From: Macrostomum hystrix
Taxonomy: Eukaryota > Platyhelminthes > Macrostomidae
DNA length: 64,000 nucleotides
NCBI GenBank assembly: GCA_950097015.1
Contig: CATNEN010000038.1
Location: 29,232,501 to 29,296,500 of the forward strand
Direction: 5' to 3'
Positions 44,790-54,669 of this stretch are shown here, piece after piece. The position numbers were made by a program, and so were the translations under genes. The notes beneath the pieces were generated by a model. That model saw only the letters and a program-made list of their open reading frames with translations, was not told where the DNA came from and searched no databases. Numbering within the stretch: position 1 is the stretch's first letter; every line of letters starts with the position of its first letter.

Positions 44790-45950
44790 GACATTGTATG
44801 CTCTGTAAGCACTACAAAGTAGATGGCATGCGTCTACTTTGGATACTCTGAAAGTCAATCAAGTAGACACCGACATTTACTTTGTAAGTGCTACAAAGTA
44901 TATGACATGCATCTACTTTGGATACTTTGAAAGTCAAACCAAGTATAGTATAGTAGACACACCGAAATTATATATTTTGTAAGTACTACAAAGTATATGA
45001 CATGCATCTACTTTGGATACTTTGAAAGTCAAACCAAGTATAGTATAGTAGACACACCGACATTGTATATTTTGTAAGTACTACAAAGTAGATGACATGC
45101 GTCTACTTTGGATACTTTGAAAGTCAACCAAGTATAGTATAGTAGACACCGACATTGTATACTTTGTAAGTACTACAAAGTAGATGGCATGCGTCTACTT
45201 TGGATACTTTGAAAATCAACCAAGTAGACACCAACATTTACTTTGTAAGTACTACAAAGTATATGACATGCATCTACTTTGGATACTTTGAAAGTCAAAC
45301 CAAGTATAGTATAGTAGACACACCGACATTGTATATTTTGTAAGTACTACAAAGTAGATGACATGCGTCTACTTTGGATACTTTGAAAGTCAACCAAGTA
45401 TAGTATAGTAGACACCGACATTGTATACTTTGTAAGTACTACAAAGTAGATGGCATGCGTCTACTTTGGATACTTTGAAAGTCAACCAAGTAGACACCAA
45501 CATTTACTTTGTAAGTACTACAAAGTATATGACATGCATCTACTTTGGATACTTTGAAAGTCAAACCAAGTATAGTATAGTAGACACACCGACATTGTAT
45601 ATTTTGTAAGTACTACAAAGTAGATGACATGCGTCTACTTTGGATACTTTGAAAGTCAACCAAGTATAGTATAGTAGACACCGACATTGTATACTTTGTA
45701 AGTACTACAAAGTAGATGGCATGCGTCTACTTTGGATACTTTGAAAGTCAACCAAGTAGACACCAACATTGTATACTTGGCAAGTAACTTTAAAAGTACG
45801 CATGGAAGTCTACTTTGTAAACTTTGCAAGTCAAAGTAAGTAGGGCAGAAACATTGCATACTTTATAAGTACTTGATTGCAACATGCTATGTACTTGGTA
45901 AACTTTATAAGTCAACTATGTCATGAAAGTACCATGATTGACTTACAAAG
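44790..45950. repeat. Right subterminal satellite of element 2 with three-unit higher-order period
   Basis: About eleven units of 75-98 bp contain ctttgtaagtactacaaagta, a near-palindrome, plus atgcgtctactttggatac. Three unit types (gatggcatgcg, tatgacatgcat, gatgacatgcg) follow in fixed order; the first type recurs at about 45163, 45428 and 45694, a 265-bp higher-order period. Degenerate copies run up to the insertion point of element 3. Confidence 0.9.
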
Positions 45951-45964
45951 TTTAGCATCCCTAC

Positions 45965-46100
45965 TCTCCTTGCATGGATAAATCATGGATGAAGCATCCA
46001 TGATGCCATGTATGGATCATACCTGAACATGTATGGAGCCATACCTGATCATACATGGTTCCACGTAAACTTCATCCATGGTTACTTTCCATCCATGTAC
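45965..46100. repeat. Left subterminal ATCCATG/CATGGAT cluster of element 3
   Basis: The words catggat, atccatg, catgtatgga and tcatacat recur about a dozen times on both strands within 140 bases of the terminus. They are mirrored at 52430-52530 near the right end. This vocabulary differs completely from those of elements 2 and 4. Confidence 0.85.
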
Positions 46101-46374
46101 ATTGATGTATGATTTTAAATATAATTTTCCTTACTACACTACTGTTAGTAGAACGCAATGTTTGCGTAGGTTCATTTTAAAGCTGAAATTTTCTAAACAA
46201 ATTCGGCAGCATCTTTAGTGCTGCTGAGAAATATGTTTCCATTCCCTTATAAATCACTTTCAAAACAAAAAAGTATCAGAACAAATACTTATGCAATTAA
46301 ATGTAGAAGTAATTGAAAACTCGTATGATGACCATTTCGAGACTTATATTATTAATGATAATTAGGCATAATTC

Positions 46375-46790
46375 ATTTCAAAGTACTGTAAGAAAAAATA
46401 AGACAGCTCAGTCTCAGAGAGCTTTAAAATACAGAATGGACAGAATTTGACGCATTTCAAGGTACTGTAAGAAAAAATAAGACAGCTCAGAGAGCTTTAA
46501 AATACAGAATAGACAGAATTTGACGCATTTCAAGGTACTGTAAGAAAAAATAAAACAGCTCAGAGAGCTTTAAAATACAGAATAGACAGAATTTGACGCA
46601 TTTCAAGGTACTGTAAGAAAAAATAAAACAGCTCAGAGAGCTTTAAAATACAGAATAGACAGAATTTGACGCATTTCAAGGTACTGTAAGAAAAAATAAA
46701 ACAGCTCAGAGAGCTTTAAGATACAGAATAGACAGAATTTGACGCATTTCAAGGTACTGTAAGAAAAAATAAAACAGTAAATTTTACTGA
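46375..46790. repeat. 73-bp tandem repeat inside element 3
   Basis: About five and a half copies of a 73-bp unit (gcatttcaaggtactgtaag, acagctcagagagctttaaa, gaatagacagaatttgac) lie between the left end and the transposase stop. The copies are nearly identical. The gctcagagagc core is a short palindrome. Confidence 0.95.
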
Positions 46791-47106
46791 ACAGTCAATA
46801 AATAGAATTAGCCGAATTCGGTACGCATTAAGGGCAAGGGCCGACTAATCCTTTACGAAACGAAGTTAATGCTGCATTAGTCAATTATTTGCGCACAGAA
46901 ACTTGGAGATTTTGAATATGGAGAGATCGGACAAAGAGAGGTAACGGTGGGAGTCTGAGAGGGAGGAAGTTGGGCATCTGGAAAGTTATTCTGATTCCCT
47001 GATGGTTTTATCTTGGTCATGGAGCATAATTTTATTTTCTGCCAGACTTTGCAGCATTAATAATAAAATAATCGGATCTAAGGTACGGACACATACTCGT
47101 ACCTTT

Positions 47107-49407
47107 TTAATCATGTTCAAACTCTTTGAACAATGGCACAGCGCAATAACAGTCTTTGCTGAACGATTCTACTGGAACAGCGATGCAGGGTCGATCGACC
47201 TCTGAAAAATTAACTATACGTTCGCGTCTGGCCGATCTGGGCGCATTAGACAGGGATATCAATACAAAATTGAATGTCGAAGACTTTTTGAACATGGATT
47301 CCAGCAATGCTTTCCAATTAAGTAAATCGATGGGGAAAGTTGCTGCTGGTACTCGTAAAACAAAATCAAACAGCGAACCAATGGGATCCAAAATTTGCAC
47401 TCGAATAGTATTAGGCTCGAGGAACTCTGCAATAGTGCAGATTTCGCCGGACTTCAATTGGCAAAGATGGTTAGAATTTTTCGACGCACAAGCTGAGCTT
47501 GTCGAGAAAAAATGTCCATTAAAATAAGCAAGTGAGTTTCGAAGAATACCATGTGGCCTGGATGGCTCTAAAGATATAGAGTTAACTGCATCCACTACAA
47601 TAGAGTCCTTAACACAAGAAAAGTAGTGATGTAGCAACTTTTGAAACAAAAACTTGCGAACAAGCTGTGGGCCAAATGACACAGTTCCGCATAAGAACTT
47701 TTTGAACATGCCAATGGAGCTCTCAAATGCGAACATAGAATAATTAAATACAGGTCCGTACAATTCGTACTGTTCAGCCATATGCAAAAGCAGGTGGAAA
47801 TTAAGGCGGAGTACTTTCGGTCCGAATATTTGCTGAGCATTGGAGATAAAAGCTTTGCATAGCTTTTCGATATCAGTCTTATTTGATTGGGGGCTATACA
47901 ACATGTGATAAATAAGAACTAAATTAGTTAACAGCAGTTTCAATGGAAAATGCGAAATTCTCTGCAAAAACGTAGGAAGAAGAAAGTATAGCGCAAAGTT
48001 TTTAAAATGCTTTGCTTTCCAATCTGAAAAGCCTTTAAAATTTGTGTTGATTGTGATGCTAGAAGGAGTTATAGATTGACGAATACAATTAGATATGAAA
48101 TCCATGCAATTAGCTGAGCAAAAATACAACTCGCGCCTGTTTGCAGGTAATGACAGCTCTTCTAGTAGATACTTGGTGTGGCCTTCGAAAAAGCAGTGTA
48201 AACTGTCAATAGGATTGCAGCTGGGAAACGGAACATAGTCTAACAAGCAACTGCGCATCTTTACGCCAAAAACAGGCCGATTTCGAATTTGTGCGAGCCG
48301 ACAGTGTTCAAGATGGGAAGATGGGTTTCTCAAAGGAAACAAGTAGCCTTCACCATAGCGGAAGATCCAGTTTTTACCTTTCTCGGATACTTTAAAGCTC
48401 TCACCTGGGTGCAAGCACCTAGGACAGCTAAACGCACCATTGTACTGGTGAATGCAGAAGAGCTTAGCAAGAGCGGGCAAGTCACAAACAAAGAGTGTGT
48501 AATGGACATGAACGGTGTATTCCGAGAATATAAACTGTTTTGGCAAATTGTTCATAATTTCAGACAGAAAAGACTGGAAATGCGGGACTGCCTTCGATGA
48601 AACAAGAGCAATTAGAATTAAATTTGCAAAGCGTTGACGGATGTAAACAGGAAGGTTTAGAAGTTGAGCCTGAAATGGCCAAAAGCTACTCTGAACAGAT
48701 TCAAAAAAATTGGCGCCATCAGCTGAGATTAGAAGATGCAAGTGAAGCGACTTGCCAGAAGATAGGCTTAAGCCTTGTTCTTTAACTATTTTGGAATTCA
48801 AAACGTCTGTGTTTTTATCCTTTTGCAATTCTTGCTCATACTGCAGAATAGTTGAAGTGTGGCTGCTTAAGATAGTCCGCAGCTGTGGAACAATATTGAG
48901 CTGTGTCACAGCAACCTTTGACTTTGGGGAATGAACCTGACACTGGCTTTTGCATTCTGGGCAAAAGCCAAATTCAGACACGTCACTATCATCAAGAGGG
49001 CAAGTATCTTGAATCAATGATTTGAGCAACTTGACGCTATTTGGAAGAGCTAGAGAATCTCTACTAAAAATAGAAAGTAGCTTCAGGAGTCTATCAAGAG
49101 CAGCCTCTGAAACTCCGGAAGTAATTGCCCACTGAAAAATCAGAGCCGCCTGCACACTGGGATCTGAGATGGAAGCCAAATTCGCTAAGCTATCTGAACT
49201 CTCCTCAAGCACAGGCACAGCATTGTTTTCACCAATAAAAGTTTCCACAGCGTCAGGACAGCTGTGCGAGTGCGTTACACCGGCTTCGCTTGAAATTGAA
49301 CTCCTATTACTTGTAGAAAAACTATTTGAGGGAGAAGAAATCGCCTGACAAGAGTAGGCTGAGTAATTAGTAGAAAGAGAGTGCTCAGATTCTGATTTAC
49401 TAGACAT
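47107..49407 (-). CDS. CACTA/CMC-type DDE transposase of element 3
   Basis: An intact 766-residue frame starting MSSKSESEHSLSTNYS. Residues 1-60 are serine-rich. C149, C152 and C156 form a small cysteine cluster (CPECKSQC). ISADGANFF places a candidate catalytic D at 230. FVCDLPALAKLF and the C328-x-x-C331 motif (CPRCLHPGE) follow, then FGVKMRSCLL and DSLHCFFEG with candidate D401, and FAFESSIGMFKKFLCGT with candidate E562. It ends FKEFEHD, like the transposase of element 2. The family cuts and pastes its element by binding the terminal and subterminal repeats. It starts only 49 bases downstream of the BEN-like stop, so both may come from one pre-mRNA. The intact frame and near-perfect ends suggest recent activity. 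Confidence 0.9.
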   Translation of the reverse strand: MSSKSESEHSLSTNYSAYSCQAISSPSNSFSTSNRSSISSEAGVTHSHSCPDAVETFIGENNAVPVLEESSDSLANLASISDPSVQAALIFQWAITSGVSEAALDRLLKLLSIFSRDSLALPNSVKLLKSLIQDTCPLDDSDVSEFGFCPECKSQCQVHSPKSKVAVTQLNIVPQLRTILSSHTSTILQYEQELQKDKNTDVLNSKIVKEQGLSLSSGKSLHLHLLISADGANFFESVQSSFWPFQAQLLNLPVYIRQRFANLILIALVSSKAVPHFQSFLSEIMNNLPKQFIFSEYTVHVHYTLFVCDLPALAKLFCIHQYNGAFSCPRCLHPGESFKVSEKGKNWIFRYGEGYLFPLRNPSSHLEHCRLAQIRNRPVFGVKMRSCLLDYVPFPSCNPIDSLHCFFEGHTKYLLEELSLPANRRELYFCSANCMDFISNCIRQSITPSSITINTNFKGFSDWKAKHFKNFALYFLLPTFLQRISHFPLKLLLTNLVLIYHMLYSPQSNKTDIEKLCKAFISNAQQIFGPKVLRLNFHLLLHMAEQYELYGPVFNYSMFAFESSIGMFKKFLCGTVSFGPQLVRKFLFQKLLHHYFSCVKDSIVVDAVNSISLEPSRPHGILRNSLAYFNGHFFSTSSACASKNSNHLCQLKSGEICTIAEFLEPNTIRVQILDPIGSLFDFVLRVPAATFPIDLLNWKALLESMFKKSSTFNFVLISLSNAPRSARRERIVNFSEVDRPCIAVPVESFSKDCYCAVPLFKEFEHD

Positions 49408-49456
49408 AAAAATAGCAATTCAAATATTCAAAAGTTACTAGAATTTTTTCCGCAAT

Positions 49457-51407
49457 TCACGGTCCCATTCGCCTTGAGCGGGAAATGGAATCCCCTGACT
49501 CGGGTCCAGAAGCAGCAGTTGAAGTTCGCTTTCTCGCCCGTGTCTCCTCCCTGGCCAGCTGATTGAGATGGTCTCGTACAGACTTCCAGATTTCGTGGAA
49601 GTCGTAGCCAGATGTTCGATAGCACAATTGAAGCAAACCTGAAAATTCACGAGTATAGTAAAATATTTTTACAATAGACATTGTGTACTGTGTTTATAGT
49701 AGAAATAGGCTAAATTTAAAAGGAAGTTGATTTATGATGCTAATCATTAAATAGGTCAATGGGATGTATTGAACTTTAGAACTATTTTTCCTCAATTTCT
49801 TTTATCTCAGACCTAAATGTGTTTTTTTAGAAAATATCCCAAGTATTGGATTCAGATCATTTAGCATTAATTAGCCTAAATTGCTTTATAATAAAAAAAT
49901 TGCACAAAACTGTGAAAAAATTATATATATATGTTTACGTTGAAACTCTGTCACATGCTCAGATGGAGCAGGCCTTCGGGAACTGCGAGCACCACAGGAT
50001 GAATCGATTATATGCTCAAGCAAGTAGCCTTCGCCAAATCGCAGCTTGATATACCTTCGGAGGAACACCTTAGGATCGTTGCAAAGAATTGAAGACAGCT
50101 CAGCTAGGGAACCATCAATGCACCTAAATTCCTAAAAAATGTTATTATATAGTAGAACTTTTATACTACAGACGTGATGCTGCTGATGCTAAGAAAAAAC
50201 TGACATACCTCATTTTGGTATTCTTTAATTGTTAGCATTCCACCAAAGTTGTCATCCTTTTTTAAAAGTCGGCATATCCTTGCAGCAAGACGCTTCTCAA
50301 GAGAAAGCAACTCGGATTGAATGAACAGTTTTAGATCTAGAGTAAGATATATGCTCATATATAAAAATATGGTGATTTTGATTTTTAATAATGTGATTGT
50401 ATCATATTAAAAAAATAAAATTATACCTTTCATTGTTGCATCCGATTCACTGTTTACTATCTGTACCCCTCGGAGGGGTTGCACTTCTTGAATTGCACCT
50501 AGTGATAAAAAAGGCTTATTGCTACAAAAATATTGACTCATTTGGTATTTGGTTTTCAATTAGGTGTAATAGAATATACAAACTTGATTCCAAGAGGCCT
50601 GTGGCACGAGCTTGCTCATTTTCAACCAAAGATGCCTCTCTCTCAAATGCAGAAATAGCTTTTTCTAAAAAATAATAATTAATCAAATAATACAACAAAA
50701 AAAACAAATTGCAAACAATTAATAGTTCATATATATTGCAGTTTTACCCATTGATTGAGTAGCTGGTATCGCCAAATTTGGTTCGCCACTTTCACTATCC
50801 ACTTCATAAAGCTCGTCAAGTAGTCCATGCTGATGACAACTAGAACTTGAAGCAACCTGCTTTGAACTAGATGACCTTATTGTCCTTACATTTGCAATGC
50901 CAGCTTGGGGATCTTTCATTGCAAAAAGCTCAATAGCTTGGCTAATCAATGAATCAGTATTTTCAGCCTCACTAACCAAGTTGGAAAGTTGGTTCATAGT
51001 TGAAGCCATTTGCCTTTCACTACCTTTTGCCACAAGTGTAGCAGAAAATAGTTTGCCATACATGCGTAAAAAGACTTTAGTCCCCTAAAATATAATTTAA
51101 TAAAGTAATATTACATTTGTAGTTGGAATAATTTGTTTTAGAAACCATGTACTCAATAACAAAATATTATGCATATAAATCCAACTTAAAATCTTACTTG
51201 TGCAAGTTCCAACTTTTCATCATTAGTTATTGTACTTGGCCAATAGGGAGACCCAAATGCAATGGTCACATATTGCTCATCATGGCCAACATTGTGAAGA
51301 ATAAAGCAGAAAAACAATGCTGAATTGTCATTTCCAAATTTAGAAGTACTTTTTGTCTGCTTTCGAAGAGGCCTAGAATTAGATGCACTTAATCCAATAT
51401 CATCCAT
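49457..51407 (-). CDS. Seven-exon BEN-like accessory gene of element 3
   Basis: Exons: 51198-51407, 50748-51084, 50584-50664, 50427-50498, 50209-50336, 49939-50131 and 49457-49638. All introns have GT/AG borders and matching phases (0,1,1,1,0,1), totalling 1,203 bases, 400 residues. The start MDDIGLSASNSRPLRK is 14 bases after an acceptor-like tttttcag, so a leader exon probably exists. The N-terminal part (LFFCFILHNVGHDEQY) corresponds to the shared N-terminal domain. Serine-rich linkers and a helix (LEKRLAARICRLLKKDD) follow. The BEN-like end is split by the last intron: NDPKVFLRRYIKLRFGEGYL before, YDFHEIWKSVRDHLNQLARE after. The sister gene in element 2 is intronless, an odd difference between close relatives. 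Confidence 0.85.
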
Positions 51408-51409
51408 AA

Positions 51410-52430
51410 CAATTTCTTCTGAAAAAGTTTCACAAGGAGATAAGGTTTGAAGAATCAATCAAGAGGCCAATGACAAACCAATTAGAATTGTATATAAAAA
51501 AATTTTAATGTAGGGACCCTAGGCCCCTATGATTTTAAATAAAAATTATAATATAAGGCCTAGGCCCTATATATAGGCCTATAATTATAAAGTTGTGCCA
51601 TTGTGGATTTTCTGATACAAAGTAGACAATATTAGGCCTAATTGGGCCTAGTCTAGTCTAGTTTTGATTATAGACTGTATATTAGATACAAAGGACATGA
51701 AAGGTCTCGAAATTAAGTACCAATTACCATAATATACTATTATTTTTTATTATTTTGAAACTGTCAGCCTACCATGTGATTTTTATCATTAGGCTATGGC
51801 CTAGGTCTAGGATGCCACTTTAGACTAGGCCTTTGGCTTTGGTTAGGCCAACCTATCATTATAAAAATGCAGCAAAATATCATTCAAAAATATACATCTA
51901 ACCCCTATAGGTTATCTTTGCATCCCAAATATAATATATAATAGGGTTTCTATTTTCTAATATATCTACAAATACAATTTTCACTGAAGGAGTGAAGATC
52001 AAAATTAGCATGTCAAAAAACCTTACAAGCCACCGAATTTTAAAACTAGCTACCAAAAGTGGAACTGGAAGTATATAGCTAAGAAAAAACATAAACATAA
52101 ACATAGCACATAGTGACACATAATGAAATGATGACAACATGCAAGAGTGACAGAGTCCTCTTAGAAAGGAAAAATAGGCCTAGTAATTTATGTTTATGGG
52201 AAGTTAAGTCCGTAATTAACTAAACCGAAACAAAATGGCCAACAAAATTGCTGGTAATATATTCAAAGCAATTTGTAGGTGAAGATTTTAACAAATTTAT
52301 TAAACTATTTTTTGTATTTACAATTTCGCTTTTATTAAATATATTTAAAACTTTATTAGATATACATAAAATAGCCTGAAATTTTTTATAAGCTTAGTTA
52401 TTTATTTTCCCGTATGAACTCCCTGACATG
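51410..52430. other. Non-coding right interior of element 3
   Basis: AT-rich with many aggcct/ggcctag words (51500-51850, 52170). No coding exon is seen. It presumably holds the promoter and leader exon for the BEN-like and transposase genes. Confidence 0.5.
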
Positions 52431-52544
52431 GATGATTTTACCATGGAAAGTTTTAAAAATCCATGCATGAAAATACCATGAACATGCATGATTTATCAAT
52501 GGATCATGGATCATAGATGATTTATCCATGATAAGAGAGTAGGG
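52430..52544. repeat. Right subterminal CATGGAT/ATCCATG cluster of element 3
   Basis: The words catggat, atccatg, catgcatg and atggatcatggatcat are packed into 110 bases next to the right terminus, mirroring the cluster at 45965-46100. Confidence 0.85.
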
Positions 52545-52565
52545 ATGTTTTTTTTTTCTAGGGTC

Positions 52566-53358
52566 CCGAAGTTGAGCGTCTTGTTTAGTAAGAATTTTTT
52601 GGCCAACTGCAAGCACTTTGCGGACATTCGTGTTCAGATTAAGAAGTTGTTGGACTACTCGATCTTCAACTTCAATTGCATTTGTTGGAGTCTCGGGCAA
52701 GTGACAGTAGTCTTCAATGTCCGAGTCTGAGCCCACTAAGATGGTCGCGTCAGATTCCGAGTCACTTGCGTCTGAATCTTGATTGCTGCCCTCTGTGCTA
52801 CCTTGACGGACTTCTTTGCGTTGACTTCTCGCTTCATTGTGCTCAATTCGACGCCCAGTCTGATCTTCACCAGCCTCAGCATTTGCGCTGCCTGCACGCG
52901 TTTTGTTGCACACAGATGGGCGTGACACGGCATTCGGCTCAGCTTGGTTTGGCACTCGGCTTGTCGCATTCTACAGAGCTTCACTGGGTTCGCTTCTGTT
53001 GGTCGAATCCAAAATGCTAGATGCATTCAACAGGCGCGACTGAGCTAACTTCCTTTCCAGATGCTGCTTTGCAATAAGCAGCTTGCTCTCATCACTACTG
53101 GCAGCCACCACAATGCCATTGTTACCATCAGTGAGATGGATGGTGGACTTCAGAGCCAGTGAGCGCAGGTCAGTATGCCGCAAATCTGCTGGCAAAAGAT
53201 GTGAGTATGACTTTAATTCCGCATAAGTGGAGTCTGAGCGAAAGTACAGAAGCACATATGTCACTTCTGGCGTAGGATTAGTCAAGAACCGCTTTGTTCC
53301 TGTGCGCCTTCTTGTTGAATGATTGTTGTCAGGTTGATCATTACTGCTGCTGACAGTT
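52566..53358 (-). pseudogene. 5' half of BEN-like gene of element 1, split by element 2
   Basis: After an acceptor (atattttcag) at 53359 the exon encodes RRRTGTKRFL, then TYVLLYFRSDSTYAELKSYS, DLRSLALKSTIHLTDG and a helix with AKQHLERKLAQS, the shared N-terminal domain. An in-frame TAG lies at 52971-52973; beyond it the frame continues through an acidic linker to VVQQLLNLNTNVRKVL and KQDAQLR. There element 2 begins. The second half is at 36798-37226, in the same frame. No clean start ATG is in frame with the protein, so either a leader exon supplies it or it is mutated. Its closest relative here is the gene at 41489-42508. Confidence 0.85.
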
Positions 53359-53359
53359 C

Positions 53360-54660
53360 TGAAAATATGTGCATAAAAGTTGTTATTTTAAATAATCAGC
53401 ATGTTAAGTCAGTCACACATTCTAAATTTTATTGCCTGAATAGCAAGAGGTTTTGCGTAACTTATTTGCTAAAATACATCCTTTGCTTTGCTATAGTATT
53501 GACTATCATAATATTACGTAAAGTCTGTATGAGTAGCTGATATAAAAAATGTGACTATTTATTTACTTATTTATTGTCCATAAAATAATTTGCACTGTGT
53601 GCAAATTTGGGCAGATTTAGTCCATTTGGAAGCCTTGAAAGACTGGGAACAAACCAGAAAGCCAGATAGTTTATGAGTAAGTAAGGAGAGGAAGAAGTGT
53701 CTTGCCACTCGGACACTTGTGCGAACGCTACCAATTTTTGGAAAGAAAGCAGCCTATCTGGCCAATTTAAGCAATATATGCATATGAACTAAAAAGGTAC
53801 ATAGCCAGCCTATGAAGTATAATTAAGTCAATTGACAAAGGAAACTCAGAGTTATTTCAAAGATTAATTCAACGTGTGAAATAAGCTATTTTTTAAATAA
53901 AAGAGTATCGGTGGGATAAAATAAGAAGAAGAGAAGAGCTCTACGACAAGTATATAGTATTGCTCATTGCCATATAACCAATTTCATTACAATGACTAGC
54001 CTATAATTTCTTCCTAGGGTAATGTAACATCAACCAAACAAGAATGTGTATTTTTTTTACTTCGAACCTAAGCTACAGATTTTCTATTTAAGATATGATG
54101 ATAAATCAAAAGCCAAGTTATAGAAAACAGTTACATCTTTCTAAAAAGTATATGCGTTTGCTATTTAATCAAATATAAAAAAGTTATTCCTGCTTTTCAT
54201 CTAAAACCGAACAATGATTTTCATGTATCTTCAAACAAAATGGAGAATTTGATGTTCAGTTTTATAATTTGAGTGAGTGGTTTAATCTTATTTTAAGGAG
54301 TGAACTATCATGAGTTTTGTCATTTGAAAGCATTTTTCATGCTTTATAAATAACTACAATTATGGTTATTTAATTGGCATACAACCACATACAATCTTCA
54401 TCTAAAGTATATACTGAAAAATGTTGTTAAAAACCTTCAGATTATGAGACTTGTGTTCGCTTCAGCTAGAGTTCATCCGATCGGGGAAATTGCTGATCCG
54501 AAATATCTTACTTGTCGCTAGGCAGAACTGACTTCTTAATTTGTAATAATAAAAAACGATTAATGACAGTGTGCTCCGGGTCTAACACTCGAATCTTTAT
54601 CGCGTCCGTCAATACCCGTCGGTTAACTTATAATCAACTGACTGGAAATTGACTAGCTCA
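53360..54660. other. Non-coding, with a SINE-like motif
   Basis: No exon is supported. At about 53690-53740 the words agtgtcttgccactcggacac and gcgaacgctacc resemble those at 151-190, so both may come from an old dispersed short repeat. The right terminus expected for element 1 was looked for here and not found. Confidence 0.45.
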
Positions 54661-54669
54661 GTTTGATGA

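Larger units (their letters stand above)
45959..52544 (-). mobile_element. CCCTA transposon, 6,586 bp, AT target duplication (element 3)
   Basis: Left end ccctactctccttgcatgg and right end, read inward, ccctactctcttatcatgg: ten perfect terminal bases, then further matching (catggataaatcat). The target duplication is at (45957-45958 and 52545-52546). Removing it leaves, on the minus strand, aaaaaaaaacatgctaaac, which matches the left end of element 2 (aaaaaaaaacaagctaaac) with one difference, so the insertion site is the terminal repeat of element 2. It carries an intact transposase (47107-49407) and a seven-exon BEN-like gene (49457-51407), both on the minus strand. Confidence 0.92.
37227..52563 (-). 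mobile_element. CCCTAG transposon with nested insertion (element 2)
   Basis: The left end is ccctagaaaaaaaaacaagc and the right end, read inward, ccctagaaaaaaaaaac followed by the nested element 3. The flanks carry a two-base duplication, tc at 37225-37226 and tc at 52564-52565. Removing the element and one copy rejoins a BEN-like coding frame across the junction (QLR before, EARKLRK after), exactly as in the paralogue at 41489-42508 (VRETRRLRK). Without element 3 it is about 8.75 kb. It encodes a transposase (38418-40661) and a BEN-like protein (41489-42508), both on the minus strand with the BEN-like gene upstream, and has ACAAAGTA subterminal arrays at both ends. Confidence 0.9.

Noticed and set aside
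15396-52973. A variant genetic code reading TAG as an amino acid
   Set aside because: TAG is the terminal codon of the intact element 2 transposase and of the gene ending at 63156, and the host-like ICMT and GPCR frames need no recoding; decay explains the internal TAGs.
54000-54070. Right terminus of element 1 at cctaggg (about 54014-54020)
   Set aside because: The word resembles CTAGGG, but the next two bases do not match the AT at the left end and no poly-T or subterminal repeats accompany it.
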